Assembly (NCBI RefSeq): GCF_900155615.1
Contig: NZ_FUHT01000004.1
Location: 620,001-684,000, forward strand
Length of the DNA stretch: 64,000 nt
Reading direction: 5' to 3'
Source: Massiliimalia massiliensis
GTDB lineage: Bacteria > Bacillota > Clostridia > Oscillospirales > Ruminococcaceae
Each line of letters opens with the position of its first letter. Within the stretch, counting starts at the first letter, position 1. The notes under the pieces were generated by a model. That model saw only the letters and a list, made by a program, of their open reading frames with translations. It had not been told where the DNA came from and searched no databases. Made by a program: the position numbers and the translations under genes. Shown here one piece after another: positions 54,276 to 63,502 of this stretch.

Positions 54276-55445
54276 ATGACACAGTGGTTGGTTTGCCATT
54301 TTATTAAGGATTATCAAAACACCTCCGATCAATCAGTTCGGCAGCGGTATGGGAGATTGGGCGGAATTGTCGGGATTTGCTGTAATGTGGTATTGTGTCT
54401 GCTCAAGCTGCTTGCCGGCTTACTCACCTCTTCTATTTCCATCATGGCTGACGCGTTCAACAATCTCTCTGACGCGGGGTCATCCATTATTACCCTGGTC
54501 GGCTTCAAAATGGCGGGAAGACCTGCCGATGATGAGCATCCGTTTGGGCATGGAAGAATTGAATATGTTTCCGGACTGATTATTTCGCTGATCATCATGC
54601 TGATGGGATTTGAGCTGTTAAAATCTTCCTTTGAAAAAATCCTTCATCCGGAGGAGCTTTCTTTTCGCTGGTTGTCAGTTGGGATTCTGATTTTTTCTAT
54701 TCTGCTCAAGCTGTGGATGTCCTTTTTTAACCGTAAATTGGGGAAACAGATCGACTCTGCTGCCATGAAAGCTACAGCGGCGGATAGCCTGAGCGATGTA
54801 GTGGCAACCTCGGCGGTTGTAGTCGGTACGTTGGTGTTTTATTTTTTCCAGATTAACATTGACGGCTGGATTGGGGTAGTTGTTGCTTTCTTTATCCTTT
54901 TTGCAGGACTTGGCACAGCGCGGGATACCATGAACGATCTGCTGGGGCAGGCTCCGGACGCTGGATTTGTGCAGGCGGTGGAAAATCATGTAATATCCTA
55001 TCCGGAGATCATCGGGATTCACGACCTGATTGTCCACAATTACGGCCCGGGGCGTTGTATCATCTCTCTGCATGCAGAGGTTCCCTGTGATATTGATATT
55101 CTGAAAATACATGATGTCATCGACAACATCGAGCGTGACCTGAACCGTACCTTCCAATGCGAAGCGGTGATCCATATGGATCCGATTGTGACGGATGACG
55201 AGACTGCCAATGCAATGTATGACCAGATCAAGGGCTTGGTTTCTATGATTGACCCGATGCTGACCATCCATGATTTCCGTATGGTAGAAGGCCCTACTCA
55301 TACCAATTTGATCTTTGACGTTGTGGTTCCGCATCAGTTCCGGCTGGCGGACAGGGAAGTACTCGATGAAATTAACCGGGCGGTAAAAGCAATTGATCCC
55401 ACTTACGAAACAGTGATTAATGTAGATAAATCTTACACAATTTAA
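54276..55445 (+). CDS. Cation diffusion facilitator transporter
   Basis: This 389-residue protein has six helices, the metal-site motifs DAFNNLSDAGSS and DDEHPFGHGRIEY (helix 2 region), a second site KATAADSLSDVVATSAV, and a long C-terminal cytoplasmic domain with HDLIVHNYGPGRCIISLH. It exports Zn2+ or another divalent metal using proton exchange; the metal cannot be told from sequence. The C-terminus is longer than in minimal family members and seems to hold two domains. Confidence 0.92.
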   Translation: MTQWLVCHFIKDYQNTSDQSVRQRYGRLGGIVGICCNVVLCLLKLLAGLLTSSISIMADAFNNLSDAGSSIITLVGFKMAGRPADDEHPFGHGRIEYVSGLIISLIIMLMGFELLKSSFEKILHPEELSFRWLSVGILIFSILLKLWMSFFNRKLGKQIDSAAMKATAADSLSDVVATSAVVVGTLVFYFFQINIDGWIGVVVAFFILFAGLGTARDTMNDLLGQAPDAGFVQAVENHVISYPEIIGIHDLIVHNYGPGRCIISLHAEVPCDIDILKIHDVIDNIERDLNRTFQCEAVIHMDPIVTDDETANAMYDQIKGLVSMIDPMLTIHDFRMVEGPTHTNLIFDVVVPHQFRLADREVLDEINRAVKAIDPTYETVINVDKSYTI

Positions 55446-55484
55446 AGAAGAAGCGGCAGGATTTCCTGCCGCTTCTTCTTTAAA
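55441..55484. terminator. Terminator after the cation transporter; gap 55446-55700
   Basis: The 20-bp perfect arms 55441-55460 and 55465-55484 start with the gene's own stop region. A small ACCGCC/GGCGGT hairpin follows at about 55490-55508. The rest of the 255-base gap is AT-rich and holds no open frame that I would call. Confidence 0.85.
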
Positions 55485-55700
55485 AAAAGACCGCCTCTGA
55501 AAAGGCGGTAAAAAGAAAAGGAAAAATTGATGAAGGGTAAAATAGAATGTAATACCAAAAATAGTCGCCAGAAGGTTGAAAAAAAGGCCGATTTATGATT
55601 AAATAAAGAAAGGGCCGAAAACATTTCTTCAACCGCGTTTTTTGGTACTGAATATAGTATAGCTCCTCTAAAATAAAATTTTTGTCAAAAAAGGAATCGA

Positions 55701-56867
55701 ATGATGATTATTATTAACGCCAATATAAAAACAATGGAAAAGGAAAATTTTCCGAATGGGTTTATCAGAATCCGGAATGGGAAGATCGAGCAGGTTGGCG
55801 GGATGCCTGACCTGAAGTGGGAAGATGATGAGATTTTGGACGTACAGGGAGCCACTGTTCTGCCGGGATTGATTGACGCGCATTCACATATTGGAATGTG
55901 GGAGGACGGCCTGGGCTTTGAAGGGGATGACGGAAATGAGGAAACAGACCCCACAACTCCTCAAATGCGCGCCATTGATGCGATAAATCCTATGGATTTC
56001 TGTTTTCGGGAGGCGCTAGACGCGGGAATCACGACTGTATTGACCGGCCCCGGAAGCGCGAATCCGATTTCCGGAACCTGGTGCGCGGTGAAAACGGCCG
56101 GGCGCAGGATTGACGATATGACAGTCAGTGAACAGGTTGGGATGAAATTTGCTCTCGGCGAGAATCCAAAAAGCGTCTATAACGGAAAGGGACAGACGCC
56201 GATGACCCGGATGGGGACTGCCGCATTAATTCGGGAGGAGCTCCAGAAAACGGTACGTTATATGCAGGATATGAAAAAGTCGAAAAAGGAACCGGATGTT
56301 GATCCGCCTGAATATGACGCGAAATGCGAGGCGCTCATTCCGGTTCTGAAACGGAAAATGAAGGCGTTTTTCCATGCGCATCGTGCGGACGATATCTTTA
56401 CAGCGATCCGTATTGCAAAGGAATTTAAACTCGATTATGTGATCATTCATGCAACAGAAGGGTATCAGGTAGCCGATTTGCTGGCAGAGGAAAAAGCCCC
56501 GGTGATTGCTGGGCCGATTATCTGTGACCGTTCCAAACCGGAGCTGCGTAATATGAAGCTTCAAAATGCTGCAGTTCTTAAGAAAAACGGTGTTAAGACA
56601 GCTATTTGTACCGATCATCCGGTAATCCCGATTCAATATCTGGCGCTGAGCGCGGGGTTATGCGTAAAGGCCGGACTTGATTATGAAGAAGCGCTCAGGA
56701 TGCTGACCATCGTACCGGCGGAAATCTGTGGACTCAGCAGCCGCGTCGGTTCGATCAAAAAGGGAAAGGACGCAGACTTGATTGTGGTGAAGGGAGACCT
56801 GCTGGACGTTTATACCAGCCCGTCCTATGTAATTCTGAACGGAAAATTAATAGAAAAACATGACTGA
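55701..56867 (+). CDS. Amidohydrolase-superfamily protein
   Basis: This 388-residue protein has the metal-binding DAHSHIGMWEDG (about residues 58-69), further His ligands in FFHAHRADD and VIIHATEGYQ, and CTDHPVIP with the last Asp, followed by the typical GSIKKGKDADLIVVKGD beta-sandwich end. It cleaves C-N bonds of an unknown cyclic or amide substrate; imidazolonepropionase- and dihydroorotase-like proteins share these features. ATG 55701 follows AAAGGA. It stands 17 bases before the fumarase gene. Confidence 0.88.
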   Translation: MMIIINANIKTMEKENFPNGFIRIRNGKIEQVGGMPDLKWEDDEILDVQGATVLPGLIDAHSHIGMWEDGLGFEGDDGNEETDPTTPQMRAIDAINPMDFCFREALDAGITTVLTGPGSANPISGTWCAVKTAGRRIDDMTVSEQVGMKFALGENPKSVYNGKGQTPMTRMGTAALIREELQKTVRYMQDMKKSKKEPDVDPPEYDAKCEALIPVLKRKMKAFFHAHRADDIFTAIRIAKEFKLDYVIIHATEGYQVADLLAEEKAPVIAGPIICDRSKPELRNMKLQNAAVLKKNGVKTAICTDHPVIPIQYLALSAGLCVKAGLDYEEALRMLTIVPAEICGLSSRVGSIKKGKDADLIVVKGDLLDVYTSPSYVILNGKLIEKHD

Positions 56868-56884
56868 AGAAAGAAGGATTTGTT

Positions 56885-57727
56885 TTGAGGGAGCTTTCTG
56901 TTAAAAAAATCACAGATGCGGTCAAGAATCTGTGCATTCAGGCAAATATGGTTTTACCCTGTGATTTACAGCAGTTGATTGAAAATAGCCGGGAGACGGA
57001 AGCCTTTCCATTGGCCAAAGAGGTGCTGGGAGATATTCGGGACAATATGGCCTGTGCGCAAAGTATGGGTGTGCCCGTCTGCCAGGATACCGGGATGGCG
57101 GTCGTTTTTCTGGAATTGGGACAGGATGTCCACCTGACGGACGGCAGCCTGCAGGAGGCGGTTGACGAAGGCGTGCGGCAGGGATACCTGGAAGGGAAGC
57201 TGCGCTGCTCAGTAGTTGGTGATCCGCTGAGACGAGTGAATACCAATGACAATACGCCGGCCGTTCTGCATCTGAAGCTTGTTCCCGGAGAACAGGTGAA
57301 AATTGTGGTAGCCCCAAAGGGCTTTGGCAGTGAAAATATGAGCGCGATGAAGATGTTTACACCATCTGCGAGTCGAGAGGACATTATTGATTTCGTGGTT
57401 GGACAGATCAAAACTGCCGGATCTAATCCATGTCCTCCTGTTGTAGTGGGCGTAGGGATTGGAGGAGACTTTGAAAAATGTGCCTATCTTGCCAAAAAGG
57501 CATTGTGCCGGGCAGTCAGTCAGCCAAACGATGATGATTTTTATGCAGAAATGGAACAGGAAATGCTCAAACGGATCAATGAACTGGGAGTAGGGCCGCA
57601 AGGGTTTGGGGGGACGACGACTGCACTTGCAGTGAACATCGAAGTCTTTCCCACACACATTGCCGGGCTGCCGGTTTCTGTCAATGTCGGATGCCATGTA
57701 ACAAGGCATGCCGAGACCACACTTTAA
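56885..57727 (+). CDS. Fumarate hydratase / tartrate dehydratase alpha subunit (class I)
   Basis: This 280-residue protein contains VPVCQDTGMAVVFLELGQDV with the first cluster cysteine (about residue 66), NTNDNTPAVLHLKLVPG, GSNPCPPVVVGVGIGGDFEKCAYLAKKAL with two further cysteines, and GPQGFGGTTTALAV. These hold the 4Fe-4S cluster of class I enzymes. It interconverts fumarate and malate with a separate beta subunit, which is not next to it: the next gene is a methyltransferase. TTG 56885 is the start, after AGAAGGA. Confidence 0.92.
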   Translation: MRELSVKKITDAVKNLCIQANMVLPCDLQQLIENSRETEAFPLAKEVLGDIRDNMACAQSMGVPVCQDTGMAVVFLELGQDVHLTDGSLQEAVDEGVRQGYLEGKLRCSVVGDPLRRVNTNDNTPAVLHLKLVPGEQVKIVVAPKGFGSENMSAMKMFTPSASREDIIDFVVGQIKTAGSNPCPPVVVGVGIGGDFEKCAYLAKKALCRAVSQPNDDDFYAEMEQEMLKRINELGVGPQGFGGTTTALAVNIEVFPTHIAGLPVSVNVGCHVTRHAETTL

Positions 57728-57794
57728 AATTACGTAGCAGCGCGAAGATATTTTTGCGCTAGGAAAGGTTGCTTTTGCGTTGCAGAAGCTTGGT

Positions 57795-58916
57795 ATGAAA
57801 ATGACCGAATTAACTTATATTGCTCCATGCCATTTTGGCTTGGAAAGTGTTCTGGCAGGGGAACTGAAACGAATGGGAGCTCAGGCGGTTACACCGGATA
57901 ACGGCAAGGTGGAATTTTCCGGCGGGATGGATATGATGGCGCGTGCTAACATCAACCTGCGTACCGCAGAGCGTGTTTTAATCAAACTCGCCAGTTTTCC
58001 GGCAAAGTCCTTTGAAGAATTGTTCCAGGGAGTAAAGACAATTCCGCTGGAGGATTTTATTGGAAAAAAGGATGCATTTCCAGTGAAGGGGTGGTCGCTA
58101 AACTCCCAGCTTCACAGCATTCCGGACTGCCAGGCAATTGTCAAAAAAGCGGCGGTGGAGCGGCTGAAAGCTCATTATCACCAGGACTGGTTTTCTGAAA
58201 CCGGCCCGATGCATCAAATCCGTTTTTCGATCATGAAGGATACTGCCACCATTATGCTGGATACCTCCGGTGCAGGCCTGCATAAGCGCGGATACCGCGC
58301 AAAATCGAATGAGGCGCCGATTAAGGAAACGCTGGCTGCAGGGATCATTGATCTGGCGCGGGTGAAGGACTTTTCCCAGGTATACGACCCGTTCTGTGGC
58401 TCCGGTACCTTTTTGATTGAGGCGGCGTTAAAAGCGCTGAATATCCCGCCTTGTCTGAGAAGAAAATTTGCCGCGCAGGACTGGGGACTGTGTGACCCCA
58501 TAGTTTGGCAGCAGGAGCGTTCCAGAGGGCTTGATCTGATGAAACGGGATACGGAATTTTTCGCACGCGGCAGTGACCTTGATCCGGAATGCGTCGCTTT
58601 GACAAAAGAAAATGCAAAAAAAGCTGGAGTATTGAAAAAAATGTCTGTTATTACTGCTGATATCAGGGATTTCACTGCAAAGGAGAATACCATTACCTTC
58701 GCAAATCCACCTTATGGAGAGCGGCTTCTGGACAGGCGGGAATCGGAACAGATCTACCGGACAATGGGAAAGGTATTCCGAAGGATGGAGCGTGCCGGCT
58801 ACTATATCATTTCCCCGCACGACTCCTTTGAAACATTCTACGGACGTAAAGCGGATAAGCGCCGGAAGCTATATAACGGCATGATGAAATGCCAGCTATT
58901 CCAATATTTTAAATAG
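57795..58916 (+). CDS. THUMP-domain rRNA methyltransferase (RlmL N-terminal type)
   Basis: This protein of about 373 residues has a THUMP-like region in the first 170 residues (APCHFGLESVLAGELKRMGA at the start), then a Rossmann methyltransferase with DPFCGSGTFLIEAALKALNI and the catalytic FANPPYGERL box. It resembles the YcbY/RlmL half that makes N2-methylguanosine in 23S rRNA. The start (ATG 57795 or 57801) has a weak ribosome site; TTG 57780 is another option. It uses SAM made by MetK. Confidence 0.9.
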   Translation: MKMTELTYIAPCHFGLESVLAGELKRMGAQAVTPDNGKVEFSGGMDMMARANINLRTAERVLIKLASFPAKSFEELFQGVKTIPLEDFIGKKDAFPVKGWSLNSQLHSIPDCQAIVKKAAVERLKAHYHQDWFSETGPMHQIRFSIMKDTATIMLDTSGAGLHKRGYRAKSNEAPIKETLAAGIIDLARVKDFSQVYDPFCGSGTFLIEAALKALNIPPCLRRKFAAQDWGLCDPIVWQQERSRGLDLMKRDTEFFARGSDLDPECVALTKENAKKAGVLKKMSVITADIRDFTAKENTITFANPPYGERLLDRRESEQIYRTMGKVFRRMERAGYYIISPHDSFETFYGRKADKRRKLYNGMMKCQLFQYFK

Positions 58917-58951
58917 TAAGCTGCATTTTTTAAAGAAAGAGGTAATTAGGT

Positions 58952-59908
58952 ATGAAAGCTGTGGTTATCGGAGCGTATGGCCATATCGGCACCTATCTCG
59001 TACCGATGCTGATCGAGCAGGGTTATGAGGTGCTTGCAGTGTCGCGGGGAATTTCCAAGCCTTATGAAGAAAACCCTTTATGGGAACAGGCTGTCAAAGT
59101 GAAATTAGACCGCACAAAAGCACCCGGCTTTTCTCAGGCGATAGCAGATATGCAGGCTGAGGTTGTTATTGATTTAATTAATTTTGACATCAGGGAAAGC
59201 CAGGCGATGGTTCGTGCATTGAAAGGGACAAATTGTACCCATTATCTGTATTGCTCCTCCTGTTGGGCGCATGGAAGGGCAGGGCTTTTGCCGGTAAATT
59301 CTGACGATATGCTAAACACCCCCTTGTGTGCTTACGGAAAGGATAAACTTGCCTCGGAAAATTATTTGAGAGATGAATATGAGGAAAATGGATTTCCCGC
59401 TACCTGCATCCGGCCAGGACAAATTTCCGGTCCGGGGTGGGCGATTATCGGGCCGTGGGGAAACGCTTCCCTTACTCCATTTCAGAAAATCGCTGACGGT
59501 GAACAAATCATGCTTCCAAACTTTGGGATGGAAACAATACACCATGTACATGGATATGATGTCGCCCAATGCTTTGCAAAGGCGGTGCTTCACAGAGATA
59601 AAGCGCTTGGCGAGATTTTTGAAGCGGCAAGCGGAAATTCCATTACGCTTTACGGCTATGCGAAGCTGATGTATGATTTCTTTGGCAAGGAGGCGCGGAT
59701 CGGATTTTTGCCATGGAAAGAATGGTGTGAGTATGAGGGGAATCCTGAAGAATGTGAAAGCACCTACCTTCATATTGCCAGGAGCGGTTTCTATAGCATT
59801 GAAAGGGAAAGAAAGCTTTTAGGCTATCAACCGAAATATACCAATGTGGAAACAATTAAACTGGCTGTACAAAGTTATCTTGACCGAGGCTTGATCAAGG
59901 TAAAATAG
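58952..59908 (+). CDS. NAD-dependent epimerase/dehydratase-family protein
   Basis: This 318-residue protein is a short-chain extended dehydrogenase with the nucleotide-binding GAYGHIGTYLVPML (GxxGxxG) at residues 7-20, AYGKDKLASENYL with the catalytic Tyr-x3-Lys, and RPGQISGPGWAIIG after it. It likely acts on a nucleotide sugar or similar molecule; the substrate is unknown. AAAGAGG precedes the start. It ends the plus-strand run of chromosomal genes before the convergent pyrB pair. Confidence 0.88.
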   Translation: MKAVVIGAYGHIGTYLVPMLIEQGYEVLAVSRGISKPYEENPLWEQAVKVKLDRTKAPGFSQAIADMQAEVVIDLINFDIRESQAMVRALKGTNCTHYLYCSSCWAHGRAGLLPVNSDDMLNTPLCAYGKDKLASENYLRDEYEENGFPATCIRPGQISGPGWAIIGPWGNASLTPFQKIADGEQIMLPNFGMETIHHVHGYDVAQCFAKAVLHRDKALGEIFEAASGNSITLYGYAKLMYDFFGKEARIGFLPWKEWCEYEGNPEECESTYLHIARSGFYSIERERKLLGYQPKYTNVETIKLAVQSYLDRGLIKVK

Positions 59909-59924
59909 TATTTTATTGAAATAA

Positions 59925-59962
59925 AACAAACGGCAAATCCAATATTGGATTTGCCGTTTGTT
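59925..59962. terminator. Bidirectional terminator
   Basis: The 16-bp perfect arms 59925-59940 and 59947-59962 (AACAAACGGCAAATCC) around AATATT serve the epimerase and the convergent flavodoxin-like gene. Confidence 0.85.
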
Positions 59963-59963
59963 A

Positions 59964-60536
59964 TTAGATATCTGAAATCTTATCAAAGATATGAGAAAAA
60001 TCAGCTTCAAAGGAAAGCTTATTGTCAAGGTTTCCTATGATGGCTTTCCCGCAATATTCTGTGTTAATGCAGTCAAAAAACATTTTGGTAGGAATGGATA
60101 GGTATTCCTGCAGCTTTTCTCCGCAGTTTCCGCCGGTCATCAAAAGGATTCCCTTTTTGCGCTGAGGGAAAGTTCTGGCCCGTCCGGCAAATTTGTTGAC
60201 ATAAAATTGCTGCGCACGATCCATCATCGCCTTGACAGGCGCAGGAAAACCGCCGCAGTAGACAGGGGAAGCAAGGACAATAAGATCAGCCCGCTGGATA
60301 GCCTCGATGATTTCCTCATAATAATCGATATGGTTTAAGCAGCATAGCCCGTGCTGACAGTTTCCGCAATCAGTGCAGGGCAGCAAATCCATTTCAAAGA
60401 GGTTGTATTGCTCCAGCAAATATGTATGATCCTCAAACTGATCCAAAAACTGCATCACAAGCCGAAAGGTAGAGCCGACATGATGCGGGGAACCGAATAG
60501 CAGCAGTATTCGCTTTTTATAAAAGCTGTCTTTCAT
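59964..60536 (-). CDS. Flavodoxin-like NADPH-dependent FMN reductase
   Basis: This 190-residue protein has an FMN phosphate-binding start ILLLFGSPHHVGSTFRL and SPVYCGGFPAPVKAMMDR, as in multimeric flavodoxins. A cysteine set CTDCGNCQHGLC (C-x2-C-x2-C-x4-C spaced) sits between them and is ferredoxin-like, so it may hold an Fe-S cluster or be redox-active. It overlaps the pyrB 3' end by 20 bases. ATG 60536 begins at the conserved MKDSFYKKR; a longer frame is a shadow of pyrB. Confidence 0.78.
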   Translation of the reverse strand: MKDSFYKKRILLLFGSPHHVGSTFRLVMQFLDQFEDHTYLLEQYNLFEMDLLPCTDCGNCQHGLCCLNHIDYYEEIIEAIQRADLIVLASPVYCGGFPAPVKAMMDRAQQFYVNKFAGRARTFPQRKKGILLMTGGNCGEKLQEYLSIPTKMFFDCINTEYCGKAIIGNLDNKLSFEADFSHIFDKISDI

Positions 60537-61584
60537 CGCAGTATTCGCAGACAAGCAAATCACCATTTTCCTTATAAGATTTTTCCAGATATGTTTCGTG
60601 GTTCGTAATGCATTTCGGATTGCTGCAGCAGACTGCCGGATTGTGGTGGGAAAGGAGCGAGGTCTGTTCCCTGGCATTCAGCAGCGTAATGATTAGCGCC
60701 ATTCTGGCATAGACACCGTTCACCGCCTGCTTAAAATACATGGCGCGCGGATCCTTATCCACATTTAAATCAATTTCGTCCACCCTGGGAAGGGGATGCA
60801 GGATGCAGAGATCCTGCTTTGCGGAAAAGAGCTTTTGCATGTCCAGGATATAGACATTTTTCTGCTGCCGGTACTCTTCTTCAGAGGCGAAGCGTTCTTT
60901 TTGGATTCTGGTCATATACAGAACGTCAAGCTCCGGAATCGCTTCTGCAAGGGAGTAGCATTCCCGATAAGGGCAGTTATGACTGTTCATCCAATCCTTG
61001 ATATACTGCGGGATGGAGAGCTCTTTAGTGGAAATCAGGATAAATCGGTTATCTGGATACATGGAAAGTGCCTTAATCAGAGAATGCACGGTTCTGCCGT
61101 ATTTTAAATCCCCGCATAAGCCGACAGTCAGTCCGCTTAAGGAACCCTTTTCACTCTGTAGTGTAACAAGATCAGTTAGCGTTTGGGTTGGGTGCAGGTG
61201 CCCGCCGTCGCCGGCGTTAATAACCGGACATTCCGCGTAGAGCGCCGCGGCCTTGGCAGCTCCTTCCAACGGATGACGCATTGCAAGGATATCAGCGTAT
61301 CCTGAAACAATTCGGATGGTATCCGTTAGGTTTTCACCCTTTGAGACAGAGGAATTCTGAGGGTTGTCAAAACCAATGATCTGTCCGCCCAGACGGAGCA
61401 TAGCAGTTTGAAAAGACATTTGGGTTCGGGTAGAGGGTTCATAAAACAGAGTTGCCAAAATTTTATTTTTACACGCCTCTGAATATACTGATTCATTCTT
61501 TTTAATTTTTAGCGCCAGGCTGATAATCTCATTCCATTTAGAAACAGAGAGGTCATTCAGATCGATCAGGTGCTCGTAAGCCAT
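60517..61584 (-). CDS. pyrB: Aspartate carbamoyltransferase with a PyrI-like zinc tail
   Basis: This 355-residue protein has the carbamoyl-phosphate loop FYEPSTRTQMSF, the ACTase motifs GDGGHLHPTQTLTDL and LHPLPRVDEI, and full catalytic length (about 300). The last 50 residues add CSNPKCIT and CEYC, a C-x4-C-x20-C-x2-C zinc site like that of the regulatory chain PyrI, without PyrI's nucleotide-binding part. It catalyses the first committed step of pyrimidine synthesis. The fusion may stabilise the catalytic trimer contact but not allostery. Confidence 0.93.
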   Translation of the reverse strand: MAYEHLIDLNDLSVSKWNEIISLALKIKKNESVYSEACKNKILATLFYEPSTRTQMSFQTAMLRLGGQIIGFDNPQNSSVSKGENLTDTIRIVSGYADILAMRHPLEGAAKAAALYAECPVINAGDGGHLHPTQTLTDLVTLQSEKGSLSGLTVGLCGDLKYGRTVHSLIKALSMYPDNRFILISTKELSIPQYIKDWMNSHNCPYRECYSLAEAIPELDVLYMTRIQKERFASEEEYRQQKNVYILDMQKLFSAKQDLCILHPLPRVDEIDLNVDKDPRAMYFKQAVNGVYARMALIITLLNAREQTSLLSHHNPAVCCSNPKCITNHETYLEKSYKENGDLLVCEYCDERQLL

Positions 61585-61759
61585 CTTTTATCATCCTTAC
61601 TGTAAGAAGTCCTTTCTTATCATTGTAACAATTTACGGCAATGATTTCAATATCAATTTGCAAAGAGGCCGATTTTTTTCAAATGATTCACCAAAATGGA
61701 AAATATAGCATATATTGAAAATAAAGGCTTTATTTTTTGATTTTAAGAGGGTTTTTCCG

Positions 61760-62419
61760 ATGAGAAGAAGAAAACGCAGGCACCTGAAAATACAGATGAA
61801 ATTCTGTTTTGTCATAGTTATGCTCTGTATTAGCCTGATGCTTTTTAATCATGCGATTGACAATTTATTTGCAAATGTGACAAAAGACCAGATTCACAAT
61901 ATCGGCACCCGAATTTTAAACCAGTCTGTCACTCAATTGCTGGAGGATGAATCGGTATCGCCGGATCAGATGGTAGAAATTCGGTATCAGGACAATCAAA
62001 GCATTTCCTCTATTTCGGTTAATGCCGAGCAGGTAAACCTAGTGCGGAATAAGATCACCGACTCGGTATTAGGCCAGCTTCACGATGAAGGAATTGAATC
62101 GATTCAGATCCCTCTGGGAAGCTTGAGTAATTTTTGGTTTTTTTCTGCGAAAGGCCCGATGGTTAATTTTGACATTTATCCGATTGGCTATTTAAAAAGC
62201 AGTATTACCAGCGAGTTTGATGCCGCGGGTATCAACCAGACCCGGCATCGGCTGGTGCTTCATCTTTCCCTTGACCTGATGTGCGTGGGGTTAATGCACC
62301 GCGAAACAGTCACGATTGATTCGGAATATATCATTTCCGAAACACTGATCATGGGTGAGACGCCGCAGCAATATGCCCAGCTTTTATTTGAGGATCAGCA
62401 GGAAATTACTTCAAAATAA
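61760..62419 (+). CDS. yunB: Sporulation protein YunB
   Basis: This 219-residue protein has one N-terminal membrane helix (about residues 14-31), an ISVNAEQVNLVRNKITDSVLGQL region and IQIPLGSLSNFWFFSAKGPMVNFDIYPIGYLKSSITSEFDAAGINQTRHRL, the conserved YunB core. It is needed for proper spore formation in Bacillus. ATG 61760 follows AGAGGG; the longer frame from 61715 lacks a site. Its presence argues for an endospore former. Confidence 0.9.
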   Translation: MRRRKRRHLKIQMKFCFVIVMLCISLMLFNHAIDNLFANVTKDQIHNIGTRILNQSVTQLLEDESVSPDQMVEIRYQDNQSISSISVNAEQVNLVRNKITDSVLGQLHDEGIESIQIPLGSLSNFWFFSAKGPMVNFDIYPIGYLKSSITSEFDAAGINQTRHRLVLHLSLDLMCVGLMHRETVTIDSEYIISETLIMGETPQQYAQLLFEDQQEITSK

Positions 62420-62449
62420 AAATATTGCCTGAAATATGGCAATATTTTT
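62418..62449 (+). terminator. Terminator after yunB
   Basis: The arms 62418-62429 and 62438-62449 (AAAAATATTGCC) form a 12-bp stem followed by Ts. Confidence 0.8.
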
Positions 62450-62506
62450 TATTTTTCTTCTTTTGGGACAAACTATCTAACAGAAAGCTTGAAAGGAGAG
62501 AGAACC

Positions 62507-63268
62507 ATGAATACAGAATGGAAAAACGAAGAAGAGGAGACAGAGGAAGAACAGACTGATCAGAATCAGGACAAGGATTCGGAAGAACAGAGAAACAGCA
62601 TCGTTGATATGGGCTCAATTACCACGAAGGGGAAGCATTTAATCCATTGCCTGACGATTATCGGACAGGTGGAGGGTCATTATATCCTTCCGGCCCAGAA
62701 TAAAACCACGAAATACGAGCATGTGATCCCTCAGCTTGTGGCCATTGAGGAGGATCCCGATATCAGAGGACTGATCATCATGATCAATACGGTTGGAGGA
62801 GACGTGGAGGCCGGACTTGCCATTGCGGAGCTGATTGCCGGGATGAGCAAACCGACGGTATCGATCGTTCTGGGAGGCGGACATTCCATCGGCGTGCCGC
62901 TTGCCGTCAGCGCCAAGCACTCTTTTATCGTCCCCTCTGCCACAATGACAATCCATCCGGTACGGATGAGCGGCTTAGTATTAGGCGTTCCGCAGACCTT
63001 TTCCTATTTTGAGAAAATGCAGGACAGGATTGTCCAATTTGTAACCGAGAATTCCCGGATTACCGAAGACCGCTTTACGGAGCTGATGATGAAAACCGGA
63101 GAGCTGGCGATGGATGTCGGTACCGTATTGAACGGGACGGATGCGGTTAAAGAGGGTCTGATCGATTCCCTGGGAGGATTATCGGACGCGCTTCATTATC
63201 TCTACACTATGATTGATGAAACGTTGTCGGATCAGGAGGAAAAAAGCGATGTTGTACACAATCATTGA
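62507..63268 (+). CDS. tepA: ClpP-class peptidase of the TepA/YmfB family
   Basis: This 253-residue protein has an acidic N-terminus, then the ClpP-like fold with catalytic Ser in [13 protein letters not shown] (about residue 126) and His in TMTIHPVRM (about residue 150), and strand [19 protein letters not shown] before them. TepA acts in protein export and sporulation in Bacillus; substrates are poorly known. ATG 62507 follows AAAGGAGAG. The stop overlaps ylzJ by 20 bases, as in other Firmicutes. Confidence 0.9.
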   Translation: MNTEWKNEEEETEEEQTDQNQDKDSEEQRNSIVDMGSITTKGKHLIHCLTIIGQVEGHYILPAQNKTTKYEHVIPQLVAIEEDPDIRGLIIMINTVGGDVEAGLAIAELIAGMSKPTVSIVLGGGHSIGVPLAVSAKHSFIVPSATMTIHPVRMSGLVLGVPQTFSYFEKMQDRIVQFVTENSRITEDRFTELMMKTGELAMDVGTVLNGTDAVKEGLIDSLGGLSDALHYLYTMIDETLSDQEEKSDVVHNH

Positions 63269-63452
63269 CGAAAATGAAATATTTGCTCAGGAAAATCAGC
63301 CAAGTTATTTTTACAAAAGGGTTGATAATTGTATCCTTGAGGGTGTAAAATATAATCAGGATGTTATGCTTAACCGGATTATATCCACGAACCCCAAGGA
63401 TTATCTGAATCCGAAGTACAGTCTGGGAATGAATCTAAAGGACTTGCGTTAG
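63249..63452 (+). CDS. ylzJ: YlzJ-like small protein
   Basis: This 67-residue protein starts [13 protein letters not shown] and has [19 protein letters not shown], the YlzJ pattern. It is found next to tepA in many sporulating Firmicutes, as here, and overlaps it. ATG 63249 follows AGGAGGA; the longer frame at 63213 is not likely. Function unknown. Confidence 0.85.
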   Translation: MLYTIIDENEIFAQENQPSYFYKRVDNCILEGVKYNQDVMLNRIISTNPKDYLNPKYSLGMNLKDLR

Positions 63453-63502
63453 AGCAGGTCTTTTAGATCCATTTTTAATAAGAAGAAAGGTTACATACAC
63501 TA

